In this document: one piece after another, positions 34,889 through 47,894 of the stretch
Layout: each line of letters starts with the position of its first letter
Position numbering within the stretch: position 1 is the first letter of the stretch
Assembly (NCBI GenBank): GCA_941918925.1
Contig: OW799233.1
Span: 143,222,223 to 143,286,222 of the forward strand
Direction: 5' to 3'
From: Phyto melanocephala
Taxonomy: Eukaryota; Arthropoda; Insecta; Diptera; Rhinophoridae
Length of the DNA: 64,000 nucleotides
Translations under genes and position numbers: made by a program
Notes under the pieces: generated by a model
The model's input: the letters and a program-made list of their open reading frames with translations, nothing else
Databases searched by the model: none
What the model was told of the DNA's origin: nothing

Positions 34889-34969
34889 CCAGAGCCTCTG
34901 ACGGGAATGGAACCCACAACCCCCTGAAAAGCAGATCAATACACTACTGAGTAGTCCACCGAGTCACCT
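34889..34969 (-). repeat. tRNA-like head of a SINE or tRNA pseudogene
   Basis: The minus strand reads GGTGACTCGGTGGACTAC (A-box-like, about 8 of 10 informative positions), then an anticodon-arm-like CTGCTTTTCAG, then GTGGGTTCCATTCCCG, a T-arm with B-box GGTTCCATTCC. Stems are imperfect, so it is not a working tRNA. A T-rich stretch follows, and the DNA to about 34740 may be the SINE body. Confidence 0.45.
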
Positions 34970-35674
34970 TAGCGTGAATAAGAAATTAAACTTTAGTTCC
35001 CATGGACTTTTGTTTCCCCTCGAACTTAAATTTGTTATTGTGAATTTCACGTGGAATTTAAGTTCAATTCATAAAGTAAACTATCAATACACATTGAAAG
35101 TAAATAAAAAAAAGAAGCATAAGCAATTTAGGGAAATTTATTTACGATTGGTATTTTATGAAATATTGAAAATATTTTGAGGTGGGAAATATTCACAATA
35201 AGGTTGATTAATACTTAAATGGAAGCTATGCTTCATAAGGATTTTTTTTTAATTTTACCGTATGTAGTTGATAATAAAGGACTTATAAACTTGGTCCTTT
35301 CCCAGTTTATACTTAGTTTCATTATGTTAGTAAAAATAAATACAAAAAACCAATTTACTAAGTTAAATGAAGCAGCATTTAAAATATGCCTTTTTTTTCT
35401 CGAAGAAGGTCACATATAATACATTATCATACTCCTACAAAGAATTAAAAAATCTTAAATATAGAAAATTTTGTTTTAATATATTAAACTCTGTTGACAA
35501 TTACATAAACTTTAATGACTATAAAAACATGAAATAGAATATTATTTGAAGATATCGTATATGTTTCTAAGAAATTGTTGATATTTAAATAACAACGAAG
35601 TGCATTTTATGAAAATTAAATAATACATTTAACAAAGTTAATATAATTGTTTTCTTTTGTATGCTTTTTTCCAG

Positions 35675-35756
35675 GTCAGACATTTCAAATGCGTGAATAT
35701 TTTGTATTGCAAAAGATGTCATTTTAAAATCGTGATTTATAATTAAGGATACAAAG
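35675..35756 (+). other. Candidate non-coding or 5'UTR exon (82 nt)
   Basis: It is preceded by a long pyrimidine tract ending TTTTTTCCAG and followed by AAAG|GTAAGTTTT, close to the ideal acceptor and donor. Inside, all frames close quickly; the longest start is a 12-codon ATG frame (MREYFVLQKM...). This could be an internal non-coding exon of a large transcript or chance. It is on the same strand as the candidate at 60819. Confidence 0.35.
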
Positions 35757-35759
35757 GTA

Positions 35760-37850
35760 AGTTTTAAATATTAACTTTAAGTTATTTTTTTATTTATAAA
35801 AACAATTAAGCAATAAATTTGTTTGAGCTAAATAAGAATTAAAAGTAGTTATTGAGTGGAATTTTTCAGAGGAATTATTTTTGAATCCTACAAATATAAC
35901 AAAATTAATTTTTGGATGTTTGTTAATTAATCACTCAAGAACGACTGAAGGGAACTTAATGAAATCTTACACACGGATAGACAATAACCTAGACAGGCTA
36001 ACTTTTTTCGCAATAATCAGGCGGGTTTGCGGAATTATGAGAAAAATATTATTTTTTGTATTTTTTTGTATCGGTTGTTCAAAGGTTTTGAGTGTCCAAA
36101 ATTTACAATGTATTTTTCTTAAATTTCTTTTTTTTTCTTAAATGAGATTTGCCTCACAGATATATAACAATCTGAATAAATTCATAAGGAGACTTCCTTT
36201 CGTGCCAATAACTACTCAGACGAAGTCGCAAGCACAAGCTATTATATAATATTTATTAAAAAGTGTTCTTTTAAATATACTTTTCTGCAAGAAATTAGGT
36301 TTTTATGTCGATGCTACGATGTGCTATGTTCATTTATCTGTAGACTTTCATCTAATTTCAATCCGCATATATTCACAAGAATCAAACTTCAGCTGTTTAA
36401 CGTCAGCACGAATACCAAATTCCATAATCTGATGATGATCTGAATAGGGGTTGGATTTGTGCCACTCAAAAGGTGGAAATTAATTCTTGGTTATACAAGT
36501 ACACCTTGTTAAAAAACTTATTATATTATGGAGCTCAATCGAGTCTATGGTGGCAATCAAACATAAATTAAATCTTTGTAATACAACTGACCCTTAGTAA
36601 AAAGCTGGAACTATATATCGCTTGTTGCCTTCTTTGCTACGAGGCGATTAAATTTTTTAAGCTACAGAATAATTTTTTTAGCTACAGAATCTTAAGTGCG
36701 GTCCGAAAAAAGTCCAACAATTCACCACGTAACCCGAGTCATATATGGTTGCGCGAAGACCGCAGGCCTGCGATGTCTTTAAGAATCTGTCATTAGATCA
36801 TCATTCTCTATTTATGTTGAGATTATAACAGCACCTCAGAAACATCAGTGGTTGCCCGGAGCCTGACGAAAGTCGAGTATCACCCATTAAGATATGTCGC
36901 AAACTGTTTTCCTTTTTGAAAGTAATGACGTGACGCCAACATGTGCTTTCTAAAAAGACTCCATTTATAACTAGTCTAGAACAAGTTCTACGGTCTTACT
37001 GATTTTCGTGTTTTGTGGTTATTGTTGGCTGTATGGATAGCAATTCATGCAAGCGAAAAAAGGTTTTTATTTTTACAGCGACGCTAATGTGGAATTGAAT
37101 ACATGTGCTGCATGTTTTACAGTTTAATTAGTTTGAAGGAAAAGTATTCAAGCCAGTCAACAACAATAACAACGTCAAAAAAGGTCAACAAGATTTTTTA
37201 GAATGATAAACATAGTTTCATCATGTTCCAACACCTGTTGCAAACAAAACATACAAAATGTTGCAACATGCGAAAAACAAGTAGCCTGTATGGTACACAA
37301 TTAAAGTAAGAATTTATGAATGGATGTCTATACTAGCACGCCAAAAGAAAGTTCTTTGGTGTATGTTCTCTGAACCTACATATATATGTTAACACATATA
37401 TCTTTGATGTTAGTGAAAAAGGGTCTAAGTAAATAATTTGCATTTTGCGTTTTTGTTTGGTTTTACATATTTTTTTTCTCTTCTCTTTCATTTGATAAAA
37501 ATATTTAAAGTCTAGCACAATTTTTTCTAATAATAATCATTTTCTTTTTATAAAATAAAAATAAAATCCTAAGGCTAGGAAAATGTTATTGCTAAGCTCT
37601 CTAAAAATGCTAAAAATGTGGGAGCTTAACGAACTTAAATTGATGAAAAATATTTTTATTTACAAAACAAACTAAAACCGGTAACCAAAAAAAAATAATA
37701 ATATCTGTGTTAATATAAATAAAAATAATTTGGCAATAGCTATTCATTATCGAGTATATACCAAAGGCTTCCAAAAAAGCGACTGACACACATCACTCAT
37801 TCGAGTTTCATATTTAATAACTTTTAGAAAATAAATACCACGTGCTTGGA
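35760..37850. other. AT-rich DNA, no gene seen
   Basis: The ORF at 35881-36141 (86 aa) has a hydrophobic low-complexity end and resembles nothing known. The patch 36700-36910 is less AT-rich and could be a very old retroelement scrap, without recognisable motifs. Confidence 0.4.
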
Positions 37851-37855
37851 TTAAA

Positions 37856-38450
37856 GTGAATATTGCAAAAATTACAAATGGAATTATAAAGTTATTTTTA
37901 CCCTTGTCATCTCAGATTAAGGCACTTGTGATAGCTGGAATGGTCTCAGAAGACAGCCAGACTCTTTTCGTAGTAGGAAAATTGGATCGGAAAACAACAG
38001 GTGAGATTAACTATTACCAGACAAAAATGCTCAGATACTTCCAGAAGTATCCTCATAAAGTTGGCGAATGCGGAACTCCTTGCTGCCTATACGATGAGCA
38101 GAGGAAACAGATGACGCCTGAACACACTTCTTTCAAGTGTTACAGATGAACGCAGAAGCGGCAAGAGTTAAAAATAAAAATAGACTCAAAAACTGTAGAA
38201 AATACAATTCCTGCCATGCTACATAGCAACGAAAGCTGACTCACAGTGAAGCGATTATATGAGGATATACTACGGATGAAGAGGAAGGATCTGGATGCAT
38301 CAGATAAAGAACTTGGAGAAAAAAGTAGAAAGCTGGACTCAAACAGTGATGAGTACGAGGCAGTCACAGCCATCAGGAAACCACCCTGAAGTAATACTGA
38401 ATGCGTTTCCGGGGTGGATAAAGTTTCCAAGAGAAGAAGATGAGGTGTTT
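37856..38450 (+). pseudogene. Unrecognised coding-like patch (97-aa frame plus continuation)
   Basis: The frame from 37856 gives 97 aa in DNA noticeably less AT-rich than its surroundings, with varied residues (KALVIAGMVSEDSQTLFVVG, then a Cys-containing end FKCYR). After a stop, another frame continues LYEDILRMKRKDLDASDKEL, a charged, probably helical segment, and VTAIRKPP. The composition suggests former coding sequence, for example ORF1 of a non-LTR element or a retrocopy, but I recognise no domain. The 134-aa minus ORF (38140-38544) is most likely antisense. Confidence 0.35.
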
Positions 38451-38559
38451 TTCCAATGGTGACAGTCCAACACATTGGTGACGATCTTGCTGTATGTAAA
38501 ATCTGCATTTTTAACTCCTTACTTGCAAAAAAATCTAAGATCAAGGAATAAAACTAGTA

Positions 38560-40225
38560 TTAGATTCTTACAATCTGAGATCAAGGTTATACAACTTGTA
38601 TTAGATTCTTATGATTAGCAACAACTTGGTGAGAATATTTATTTTCAGAGAAATATTACATACAAAAATCCTAAAAAATTTGGCAAAAACAACATGATGA
38701 AACAATTAATATTCGAAAACTGTCTCTATGAAGCCCTCCTTTATCAGTTAAAAGTATGACTCAAAACAAAATAATGCTGAGGGAGTAGTTAAGTTATTAA
38801 AACCTTGCGTACCTTTTCAAGAGAAATATCTAGTAGACTGACAATTTCTAGATTAAATATGCAAATTTCTTATAGATGTTAAATTAAATTTAGGGTCTTT
38901 TATTGTAACTTAATTTTCAATGGACACACGTATAATTTGAATTATATATTTCATTATTTTATTTTTGCTATTAAAATATTGCATTTATTCAAGAATAAAT
39001 GTTGCATTTTTAAGTCTTATAAATAATATTTTTATAAAGTACAATTCAAATGAAAACATACGATTAATACAATTTTTTAGTCTCTTAAAGAAACTTTTTA
39101 TTAAATAAAACCTCAATTTAGCATATCCAATTGCTGCAATAAATTCACGATAATTGTAAAAAATATTTGTAAGATATTTCAAACTTATTCGTTTTACTTA
39201 TCGTTTTTTTTTTTAAAGGTTTAGTTTGCACAGCAATAATTTTCCCATCTGGCCTTGTTACACAGTTTTTTTACTGCTTATTCAATACTATCTTCTAAAT
39301 CATAAAGGCCATAACTTATTATTTTATCGGGAAATAAATTAAAAGTATTATTTATTTTACGCCACCGCAAAATACAACATAAAACAGGTAATCTTGTAAA
39401 ATTGTTATTGACACTGTTAAGTGGGTGAAAGGTTGTTTGTGGTATCATATATTTAGAGAGATAGAGAGAGCAATCCCAATTATCACCTACAATTGTAGAT
39501 ACTATAACTTCTTGCTTGAAAACACAAACATAAATTAAATTTTCATATCGTTTTCGTGGCTAGGCAATATTTTACAAATAATTGCCGACTTATATTTGTT
39601 TTTAGGAAATAAATCATGACTGTAATATCTTTTTGTTATTTCGAGAGAAACACAAGGAACAAAGAAAGGTTGTAACTGTTTTCCCAAAAATTTAATTGGT
39701 TAAGTGATTAATAACACTTTTGTTACTATATATTGGTTAATTGATATGCCTTAGAATTTCTATAAATTATTTTTTTTATGTTATTGAAAAGCTTCAAAGA
39801 GAAAAATTCAATAAGTAAAGAGGCTTATATTATTTATAATATGTATGTATATTTAAATTTTTTTATGTTTTATTGGTATTCATACATAAGCTGATTAAAA
39901 GTTTTTATTTAAATTAGTGGTATTGTACATTTACATATTCACAGAGAAAATTATTGCTAAATTAAATTAATTGACTAACTGGTTTATTATTAAATTTGAT
40001 GAAAAACTTACAACGTTCAGAAAGCTGGAAAAAGAATATTGAAAAATTATTCCGATATTAGCCGAGTGTAACGAATATAAAAGAATATGAACATGTAGAA
40101 AAATTAAATTGGATTAGAGAAGAAATAAGACAACCTTAAAAAAAAAGTAATACGATTCCCTAATTATAATATCATTGAACTGTAACATAAATGCTAATTT
40201 CAAATTACATATGAGTAAACCAATA
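38560..40225. other. AT-rich DNA without a recognisable feature
   Basis: No gene, repeat boundary or structure that I can support. Confidence 0.4.
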
Positions 40226-40230
40226 AATAG

Positions 40231-40292
40231 TGTTGATGATAAAATATTAGCTGGTTTCGAAAATGCATTCCACTCGGCTGAATCGGAATAGT
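40231..40292 (+). repeat. Dispersed AGCTGGTTTCGAAAA motif, copy 2
   Basis: GTTGATGATAAAATATT, TAGCTGGTTTCGAAAA, TGCATTCCACTCGGCT and GAATCGG follow the arrangement at 63740 and 25437. The box reads TTGATGA here, and the left arm of the stem is lost. Confidence 0.5.
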
Positions 40293-40723
40293 TTTGTAAG
40301 ATTCTTAAAGGATTACAATTTAATTTAGGAAAATAAATAATACAATAAATGTGCTAAGACAAAAATAAAAATTATTTGAAGTAAATTTAATATATTTAGC
40401 AATATTCCAAAAAAATTAACTTTTTCGTTTTCAAGCTATGAACGCCGAATGATTTTTAATACTTCGGCGGTAGAGTCAAGTTAGAGTGCCCCTCACTTGT
40501 CCTAAAACGGATATTTAGGGTGGCCCTTAAAACTTGGATTTTTTGACTTTTTTGGAATTTAACTCATTATTTATGTTAATTGCTAAAAAAATCAATGTTT
40601 TTATGCGTTAGTTTGTTTGGGTAGTAATCTTCCATTTTTAGTCTTTGTTGGAATAATAAACTGAAAAAACAAAGTGGCAACAAAAAAAGTTGGAAGTAAG
40701 AAAATACTACTTCTAACATTTAG

Positions 40724-41033
40724 CGCGGCACAAATTGCGCTGAATATTATGGCTTGCCATGCAGCACAGCTGTTAATGACATCACAATCTAAAATTCTGC
40801 GGTGGTGCGTGGCGATCGCATTTTTCGTTTACAAGAAAATTAGGAAAATGTAAAAAAAAGGCGAAAAACATGAAAAAATTGGGTTTTTTTACCTTCATTG
40901 ACATATAACTTTTGAAGTAGAAGTGTTATCTTCAAGCACCACCGCATAATTTTAGATATTTTAGTGATCAATAACTATGTTGTCTCCCAAGGCAAAATAT
41001 TCAGCCGAATTTGTGCCGTATTACATAGAGTAC
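40724..41033. repeat. Long imperfect inverted repeat (foldback)
   Basis: The left arm CGGCACAAATTGCGCTGAATATT ... ATCTAAAATTCTGCGGTGGTGC (written here with its middle omitted) is mirrored on the right: reverse complemented, it reads CGGCACAAATTCGGCTGAAT ... ATCTAAAATTATGCGG. Each arm is about 95 bases with a spacer of roughly 110. The less AT-rich stretch 40440-40720 directly before it ('agggtggcccttaaaacttg') may belong to the same element. Superfamily unknown. Confidence 0.6.
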
Positions 41034-41678
41034 AGCCTATTTTCGACAAATTTTATTAATTGATTAAAAAACAGGGTGAATTAAAAAAAAAACGTAAATT
41101 TATGCTACTGAAGTTAGTTATATATTAGTTATTAAGAACATAGACACTGTTTTCACTTTGGGAAACAAAATTCCTTTCCATGTGATAAGTAAATATACTT
41201 ATATTTCATTTACTATTGTGATAAAGCGGCAGTAGATATTTTTGTCATTTCCTTGTCTTCCTCAAATTATTTCATTCTAAATAGTACGTTACAAGTTTTT
41301 TATGTTATTGTTTTTCTTTGTATCAATGCTTTTATTTAGAACATTTTTTACTGATTTACTCTCATAGAATATAATAATTGATAAGAGCATCTTTATTATT
41401 GTGATAATATCGGATAATATCGGAATTGCATGCTAATTATTGCATAGGTGCAACGATAATAATTTGTTTTTATCTTTTAAAGCTTATTCTTAATTGATTA
41501 ACTGAAAGTCAAGTAAAAAGACCATGGTTTTTTAGTTTTTTTTCCATTTCAATTTTCTTCAAACAAATATAAATTGTTTATACATATAAAGATACTTACA
41601 GTCATTTAAAATGGAAAAAAGGTTTGAAAAATAGTGATGTGTTTCACTTTTTTAAACTTTTTATGGTTAAAAACATAA

Positions 41679-42348
41679 ATGCGCAGTGTACTTACGATAA
41701 AGATAAAATTTTTAAACGAAGTAGAAGGTCTTATCGAAAGAAGAACAGTGCTACGGAAATTTGATTACCTTAAATTGCAATGCACCAAAAAGTCTAAAGA
41801 GGTCTTATTAGACCTTCAATTCGATGGCATATGCAAAAAAGTTGATCAATTTAATAAAAGTTACATACATATTTTATAATAAACTTGATACCATTTCATT
41901 ATCTTATAGATCTTTTCCTTCTCATTAGGTTATTTTTCATCCGATTTTCAAGTTTTTTTTTTTGTTGAAAAGGTATTCAAATTAACTTTCTAATTGTTGG
42001 TACAAATTATTGCCGCTAGATGGCGTGAAATTCATTTTTTAAGTGCATCAAAACACCCTGTATTTGCAAATATTTTGAGTTCATATGTTCTGCAAAAGTA
42101 CTCGCCATATGATTTTGTACAAAGCTGCCAAGCAACATTTGGTCGAATTCTGGAAATTTACCGGTCACAATTTTGATTTGCTTCAAGAACCTAAAAATAA
42201 CGGTAATTTTGTAAATAACGGAATTATAAAAAAGTCGCGGAACAAAAGTTGCTTCAGATACCCTAGAGAACCATTTTCAACGGTAAAAAAGTTCTTTTTC
42301 GCAAGAAGTCGATTTTGGCATATTGCTAAATATATTAAGGTCCAATAA
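41679..42348 (+). other. Short open frames of unclear meaning
   Basis: Three + strand frames (41679-41879, 41994-42176, 42085-42348) have reasonably varied composition (e.g. VEGLIERRTVLRKFDYLKL, FWHIAKYIKVQ) but no motif I recognise and no shared frame. It could be a decayed transposon ORF. Not called as a gene. Confidence 0.25.
42013..42026 (+). promoter_or_regulatory. CTCF-like motif
   Basis: CCGCTAGATGGCGT fits the insect/vertebrate CTCF core (CCASYAGRKGGCRS) at 12 of 14 positions. A single motif in non-coding DNA is weak evidence; a poorer match (TTAGATGGCGGA) occurs at about 8729 and its duplicate at about 9655. Confidence 0.25.
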
Positions 42349-42789
42349 AATATTAATAATTAATTGAAAAATTAACATGAATAAATTTATTTGTTCAAAA
42401 ATTGATTTAAATTTATGGGTAGTCAAACACTGAGGTTAATATTTAAAAAAATAGTACCCAGTCAACAGATTAAAGTTCTAGTAAGTAGATAGTTAAAAAC
42501 AGACGTTATTCCTAATTATTTAATAATTTATTGCGAACGTGACTAAAGTATATATTCCTTGCTGCTCAATACATTATGTTGGCTTCTCACCTTAAAAGAT
42601 AGGCAAGTAGGTATGTAGATAGGTAGAAAACGATATTGCTGAAAGCAAGAGACACCTTCACCACCCTCACTAGGAGACCAATATCCATCTTGTTTCCTTC
42701 GATAGAAGAAAACCCGAGATAAACAGAGGAAAGAAAGGGTAAATAGAGAAAAGAAATAGTACACAAGATTAAATAACAAAACACACGCT

Positions 42790-43616
42790 AAAAACCTATC
42801 AGGCCATCAATGTCTGTTTATAAGCCGTTCGATCCCCATGATGAATGCAATGATGTTCTCCAGTCTGCACCATGAGATATCACCCAGATGAGCATGGAAT
42901 CATTTACCCAACTACTGAACCCTGTGATTTTGAAGCCTTGAACAGTGACAGACAACGTGCTTTACAGTTTCCAACTCTTCCTTATCCTTACACATCCGAC
43001 AATAATCCGGAGTGCCGCAATTCTATCTACTAATTGTAGCTCTCACCGAATGATAGTCTTTAATATAATAATAATAATATTCAGACATACCATATCAAGG
43101 CCAAAAAGTAACGTAGAGCCCACCGAACTTAACTTGGGCCGTCAAGCTCTTGACATTTTGTACTCCAATCTGTTTCTCCATGCCATATAAGTTTTACCGG
43201 ACATCCACTCACTGATTGGCCCAAAATAGTGGCCAATCGGTGGCCTTATTATCCCCTCTTCGCAGGTTGAACCTGGTGCTGATCCACCGCTCGCAAATTT
43301 GTCAGAAATTTCAAGAGTTCCCTGGTACCCAAAACAATCTAACATCGAAGAGGTCAATGATCCAATCAAGCGCCCTCTTACACTATCTAAGCAACCTATA
43401 ATTGTCATAATATCCCTTCAAGGCTATAAGCGCTATTCGACTATCAACGTAAAGAGTAACCTCACTTCCCCATTGAACATGTTCCAATATGAAATCTGTT
43501 GCCCTATATATAGCCAATATCTGCACTTGGAACATACTACTGCTATCAGTAAGTCCATAAGACCTCCTGATATTCTCCTTTATTATATAGACACCTGGCC
43601 CTGTGCCAATATCCAA
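42790..43616 (-). pseudogene. Non-LTR retrotransposon RNase H domain and C-terminal motif
   Basis: The minus strand starts MDIGTGPGVYIIKENIRRSY (RNase H start, with the catalytic Asp and G.GVY), and continues to LYVDSRIALIALKG (the VDS..A..AL block). A frameshift leads to CFGYQGTLEISDKFASGGSA, where relatives have PGH.G..GN..AD..A..G. Further on come CRMCKDKEELETVKHVVCHC and FIMGIERLI, the usual Cys/His motif and C-terminal helix. Order and spacing fit the ORF2 C-terminus of jockey/I-type elements. Frameshifts and stops throughout; RT absent. 3'UTR may reach about 42540. Confidence 0.75.
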
Positions 43617-43639
43617 TAATTAATTAATAATTAATAGAC

Positions 43640-46600
43640 AAGTAGCTATTTAAATTCCCTGCGTTTGATCCAGATTGTTTAACGGTGAAATTTCTGTGTG
43701 TCTAGGTCGAGGATTCACCTCCTTTGCTTTTTAATAAATGCCACCAGTACACGATTGTGTTAAATTGTTTGTACTCTTATGCTTTCCATTTAACTTATAC
43801 TAATAATATTCGAAATGTAATTAAAAATTAATGTACCTATTCATTGATATATATTAAAAATAGATATACAAAAAATGTCTATTTCCTTTTCGGTAACTTT
43901 TATTCAAAACAGGTCCAACAGTTTTTATTACAAATAACAAATACTTTACGTACTTAAATAAATCCCAAATTTCAATTATAGATATAATTTCAACAACTTT
44001 AAAATATTTATTATTTCTATTTGATTAACAGTATCATTTTCATGATTGGAGCAAAATCAAATAAAATTTTAATTAATAATAATAATTTCGTATTAAATTT
44101 CGTAAATGAAATTTATATTTATCTGTGTATAAAATAAAATATTTTATTAAAACTTTCACATTTAAAAATCGATGGTCATAGCCATTTACTTTTAGTTTAT
44201 TTTTCTGTACAATAAATCTTAAATTTAAATTAGTTTAAAAATAAATACTAAAAACAATCTTAAATATTAAAAAATCTATTATCTTAAAAAAAAACTGTAT
44301 GCGTGTAATATATAGCAAATGAAAAATAATTTTCTGAAATAATTGATAGAGAAAAAAAAAATTATAAATAAATATAACATAGAAATGTAAACACGCCTAC
44401 AAGGAAAATTCCATGACATGTTAATGAAATGTTTGGTCACCCAAATTTCAACAGAAAAAAAAGAAAATAAGAAAATGTAGAATAAACTCTAGAAATGAAT
44501 TGAATGAAAATTTAAGAAAAATAAGTTGCTGACATGCAAAATCAGCCAGCAACCAATTATAAATAAACTTCAAGTAACGTAAAAGATATATTGCAAATGA
44601 TAAATACTTCTCATGCTGCACACAGGCAAGGCTTTCCTTTCTTTCCTTATACTATAAAACAACAAATGTACAGTCATTCACACATGCATGCTCTCTCACA
44701 AAATGCTACTACAATTAGATTGACACTCTCCCACACAGAACAAGAAAAACAATTTTGTGAAAATAAACGATAAATGAATTGGAAATTTCTTACAAAAACA
44801 ACAGCTGCACTAAAGAAATGTGTTTTGATGAACATTTTCAAAATCTCAAAGACACAAAATAATGTTAAAACATTATTGGAATTCTTGCCAACATTCGAAT
44901 GTTAGACGATGGCAGAATTATTTTGCAAATGCAATCAGCAAACTAGTGATGATGAAAATTGAAGAATTTAAATGAAATAAATGAAATGCATTTTAAATTA
45001 ATGAATTCAAATGGCATGTATATAAAGACAAAGTCAGTAAAATTATAATAGATATTGAGGTTAAGTAAGACGTTGCAGAAACTTAGTTTAAGATTATAAT
45101 TTAACTAAAGTTTCAAAATATATTTTTTTAAATTTCCCATTCAATAATATAGCTAAGCTTCTAGACAGCTTGTGAATTCATAGATAAGACAGTTAACGTT
45201 AATATGGTATATACATAAACATAATCAATAATAAATGGACTTGGTTAACAATAAAGATTTTATTTTTAATTTATAGTAATATTTTAACTATATGTAACTA
45301 TGTTATGATTGTTTGTAATAATTTAATGATCATCAACGATTTAAAGATTATTTTACGGTTATACGAGACCATATTACAATATTTTTTTTAATGTTTTGTG
45401 TTCGCATATAATCATATTACGATTATATGGTCATAACATTATTAAATTTTGAATCAAAAAGTAATAATTAATAAATTTTAATTAAAATCTACTACATTTA
45501 TGCATGCAGTGAAGGCATAATTGTTTATAATTATTATAAAAAATATTTAACTTTTTAAGAAACCATTTGAGTAGCTGCTAAAAACATTGTTCGGTTTTAC
45601 ACATTAATTAATTCTAAATATTTATTTTTTTTTTTTGTAAAATTTCTTTCAATAAAAAATGAGAGGATTTGTTTCGGTATCGCCAGGATACACTTATAGA
45701 GGTAGTTGAACCATACCACCTAAATGCTTTTTTGGGACCCAATGTATGTCAAACTCCAAATATAAAAAAAGGGATATCAGTCCAAAGAATTGTTAGACTT
45801 CATATAAAAAGAGAAAGACGAATAATTCTGTCCATCTGCGCATGGGTATCATAAATTATGACAGCCTTAAGCCCTTATGACACTTGGTTTTTTCTGTTTT
45901 TTGCTAATCTAAGAATGAAAGTGTGAAAAAGGCAATGCTAGAGAGAGAAAACTATGCATATATTCTGTATTTTTGCCTCTTCTATAATTTGGACAAAAAC
46001 TAACCAAAATCCGTAAATTCAAGCAGACAACTGAACAATTTACATAACTAAAATTTGCTTTATTCAAACTAAGCAATTAACAGTACTTAATCGTATTAAG
46101 CAGGAAATGTTTATTTAAAGCTAAATATTTTTTTAGATGTCTTTACTTTACTTTACAGTTGTTCGATCCGGAAAAATTTAACGCCAGAACAGCTAGGCAA
46201 ATTAAATTTACAGGTGGTGGAGATACTACATACAACATATTTTGTAAAACATACAAAAAAATAATTCTTATTATTGCTTCAGTTGGCCGATGTGTCAAAC
46301 ACAACATGATTTTTGTTTATGGTTTTTAAAAAACTGGCGTGTGAGAAAAAGCTAACTAAAACTTTTATTAGACCAGCCAACATATATAAAAAAAAAATTA
46401 AGCGTACCGGTAATACAACCTGCAAAGTTAATTCGCCTCGTCAGATAAGCTCAATATTTTTTTTTAGTCTTGAATTATATTTTTGGCTCAATGCAGCACT
46501 TGGAGTTAACAAGATATATTGCCCATCAGCATAAAATTACTGTTTTATGACCTTAACACCAGGTATATTTATTGTTTCTTAATCCTCCAAAATAAGTGTT

Positions 46601-47125
46601 CAAATGGTATATAAAATACGTTGCAGAAATCAGCCGCGAGATTTATTTATTATTTTCAAAGCGTGCTTTCCTACACTCGTATTTCGAGAGAATAATTTTA
46701 TCAACAATGTTTTTAGATTATAAATACATATTCTTTCATTTGCAAACAAACTAAAATAAAACAATATAATTATTGTATTAGATGCTACTGTCATCGATAT
46801 AATTATGAGTCACATTTATTTGGTCGTCTTTAGCAGACGCATTTGTGTTTGATCATTAAGATTATTTCAACTAAGTTAACAAAATAGCTTCTTTAATGTA
46901 ATTCATCAGTGTGTATAATACGTCTAAATGCAAGATATTGACAAAGGTAGTGTATCGCATTTTTGTTTAATCTGACAGTCCAATACGAGTTACATGAGTA
47001 ATCATCTCCGTTTCACATGTTATTACAATACAGCTAAAAATATTTTATTTACCTCTCACAACCTAAAATTTCTTTAAAATTGGTTTTTAATGCTTAAAAA
47101 GTCTTAAAAAATCTTAAGATTTTTT
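43640..47125. other. AT-rich DNA, no supportable gene
   Basis: Several short ORFs (44591, 45669, 46313) show no known motif. The stretch 46140-46540 (near 'tggtggagatactacatacaac') is slightly less AT-rich and might be an old coding relic. Around 44690-44760 the sequence is CT/CA-rich. Nothing can be named. Confidence 0.45.
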
Positions 47126-47130
47126 AACTC

Positions 47131-47891
47131 TATACACGATAGTGTTAAGGGGTGCATTTAAGTTAGTCATTTCGTTTGTTATTTCTGCGGTATCTATTAC
47201 GACTCCATAAAGCATGTTTATATGTTGAATAGTTATTGCTGGAGGAATTGATTTAGTTTGCTTCGTCTCCACGTATAGCTCAAACTCTTATATGGTTTCA
47301 ATTTTTCAAACATGCTTTCGAAAATTTTGTTATTTCTTATTACGATACGAGCTGTGATATGAGCTGAAGAACACGATTACCTCTAATTTTTTACCCACAC
47401 AAATTACTATTTTGTAGCTCCTATTGAATATCTTGAAACGTTTGTTACGTATACACATATAAAATATGAATCTTTGGTAATATTTGCGGAAATCTTGCTT
47501 TAACTTGGGTAAACTACTGACAAAGATAGGGGCAAAAAGGATTTTTGGAACAAAAAAAAAATCAATAAAAAGTTCTTATTATCGATTTCAAAAATAAGTT
47601 TTGATCACAGTTACACCATATAAATTTAATTTATGCTTCTGAAACTTTTAGTGTTGATTAGTTACAAAAGTTACACATAAATTACTGATATAATAGTTTC
47701 TACAACATTCATTTGCGATCCCATAAAGTTTACATATATATTCTAAATCCTTATAGCAAATGAAGTCGATTTAGCTAAAACAACAACAAAAGCAAGCGGT
47801 CGCTCATAAATACTTTTATATGTACATGATTAAATAACCTGTGTGAAGGGTACATAGTATCCCGCCCAGCCAAATATAGCGCCCTTACTTG
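47131..47891 (+). mobile_element. Helentron-like family C relic with 3' end
   Basis: It begins near TATACACGATAGTG with 'agtcatttcgtttgttattt' and 'acgactccataaagcatgtt' (decayed core). It ends 'gtgaagggtacatagt', a broken hairpin 'cccgcccagccaaat' and 'atagcgcccttacttg', the family tail. A second core-like 'gatcccataaagtttacat' at about 47720 suggests a nested or chimeric copy. Confidence 0.55.
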
Positions 47892-47894
47892 TTT

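Noticed and set aside
38140..38544. 134-aa minus-strand ORF
   Set aside because: Serine/phenylalanine-rich antisense of a charged coding-like stretch on the plus strand; no motif.
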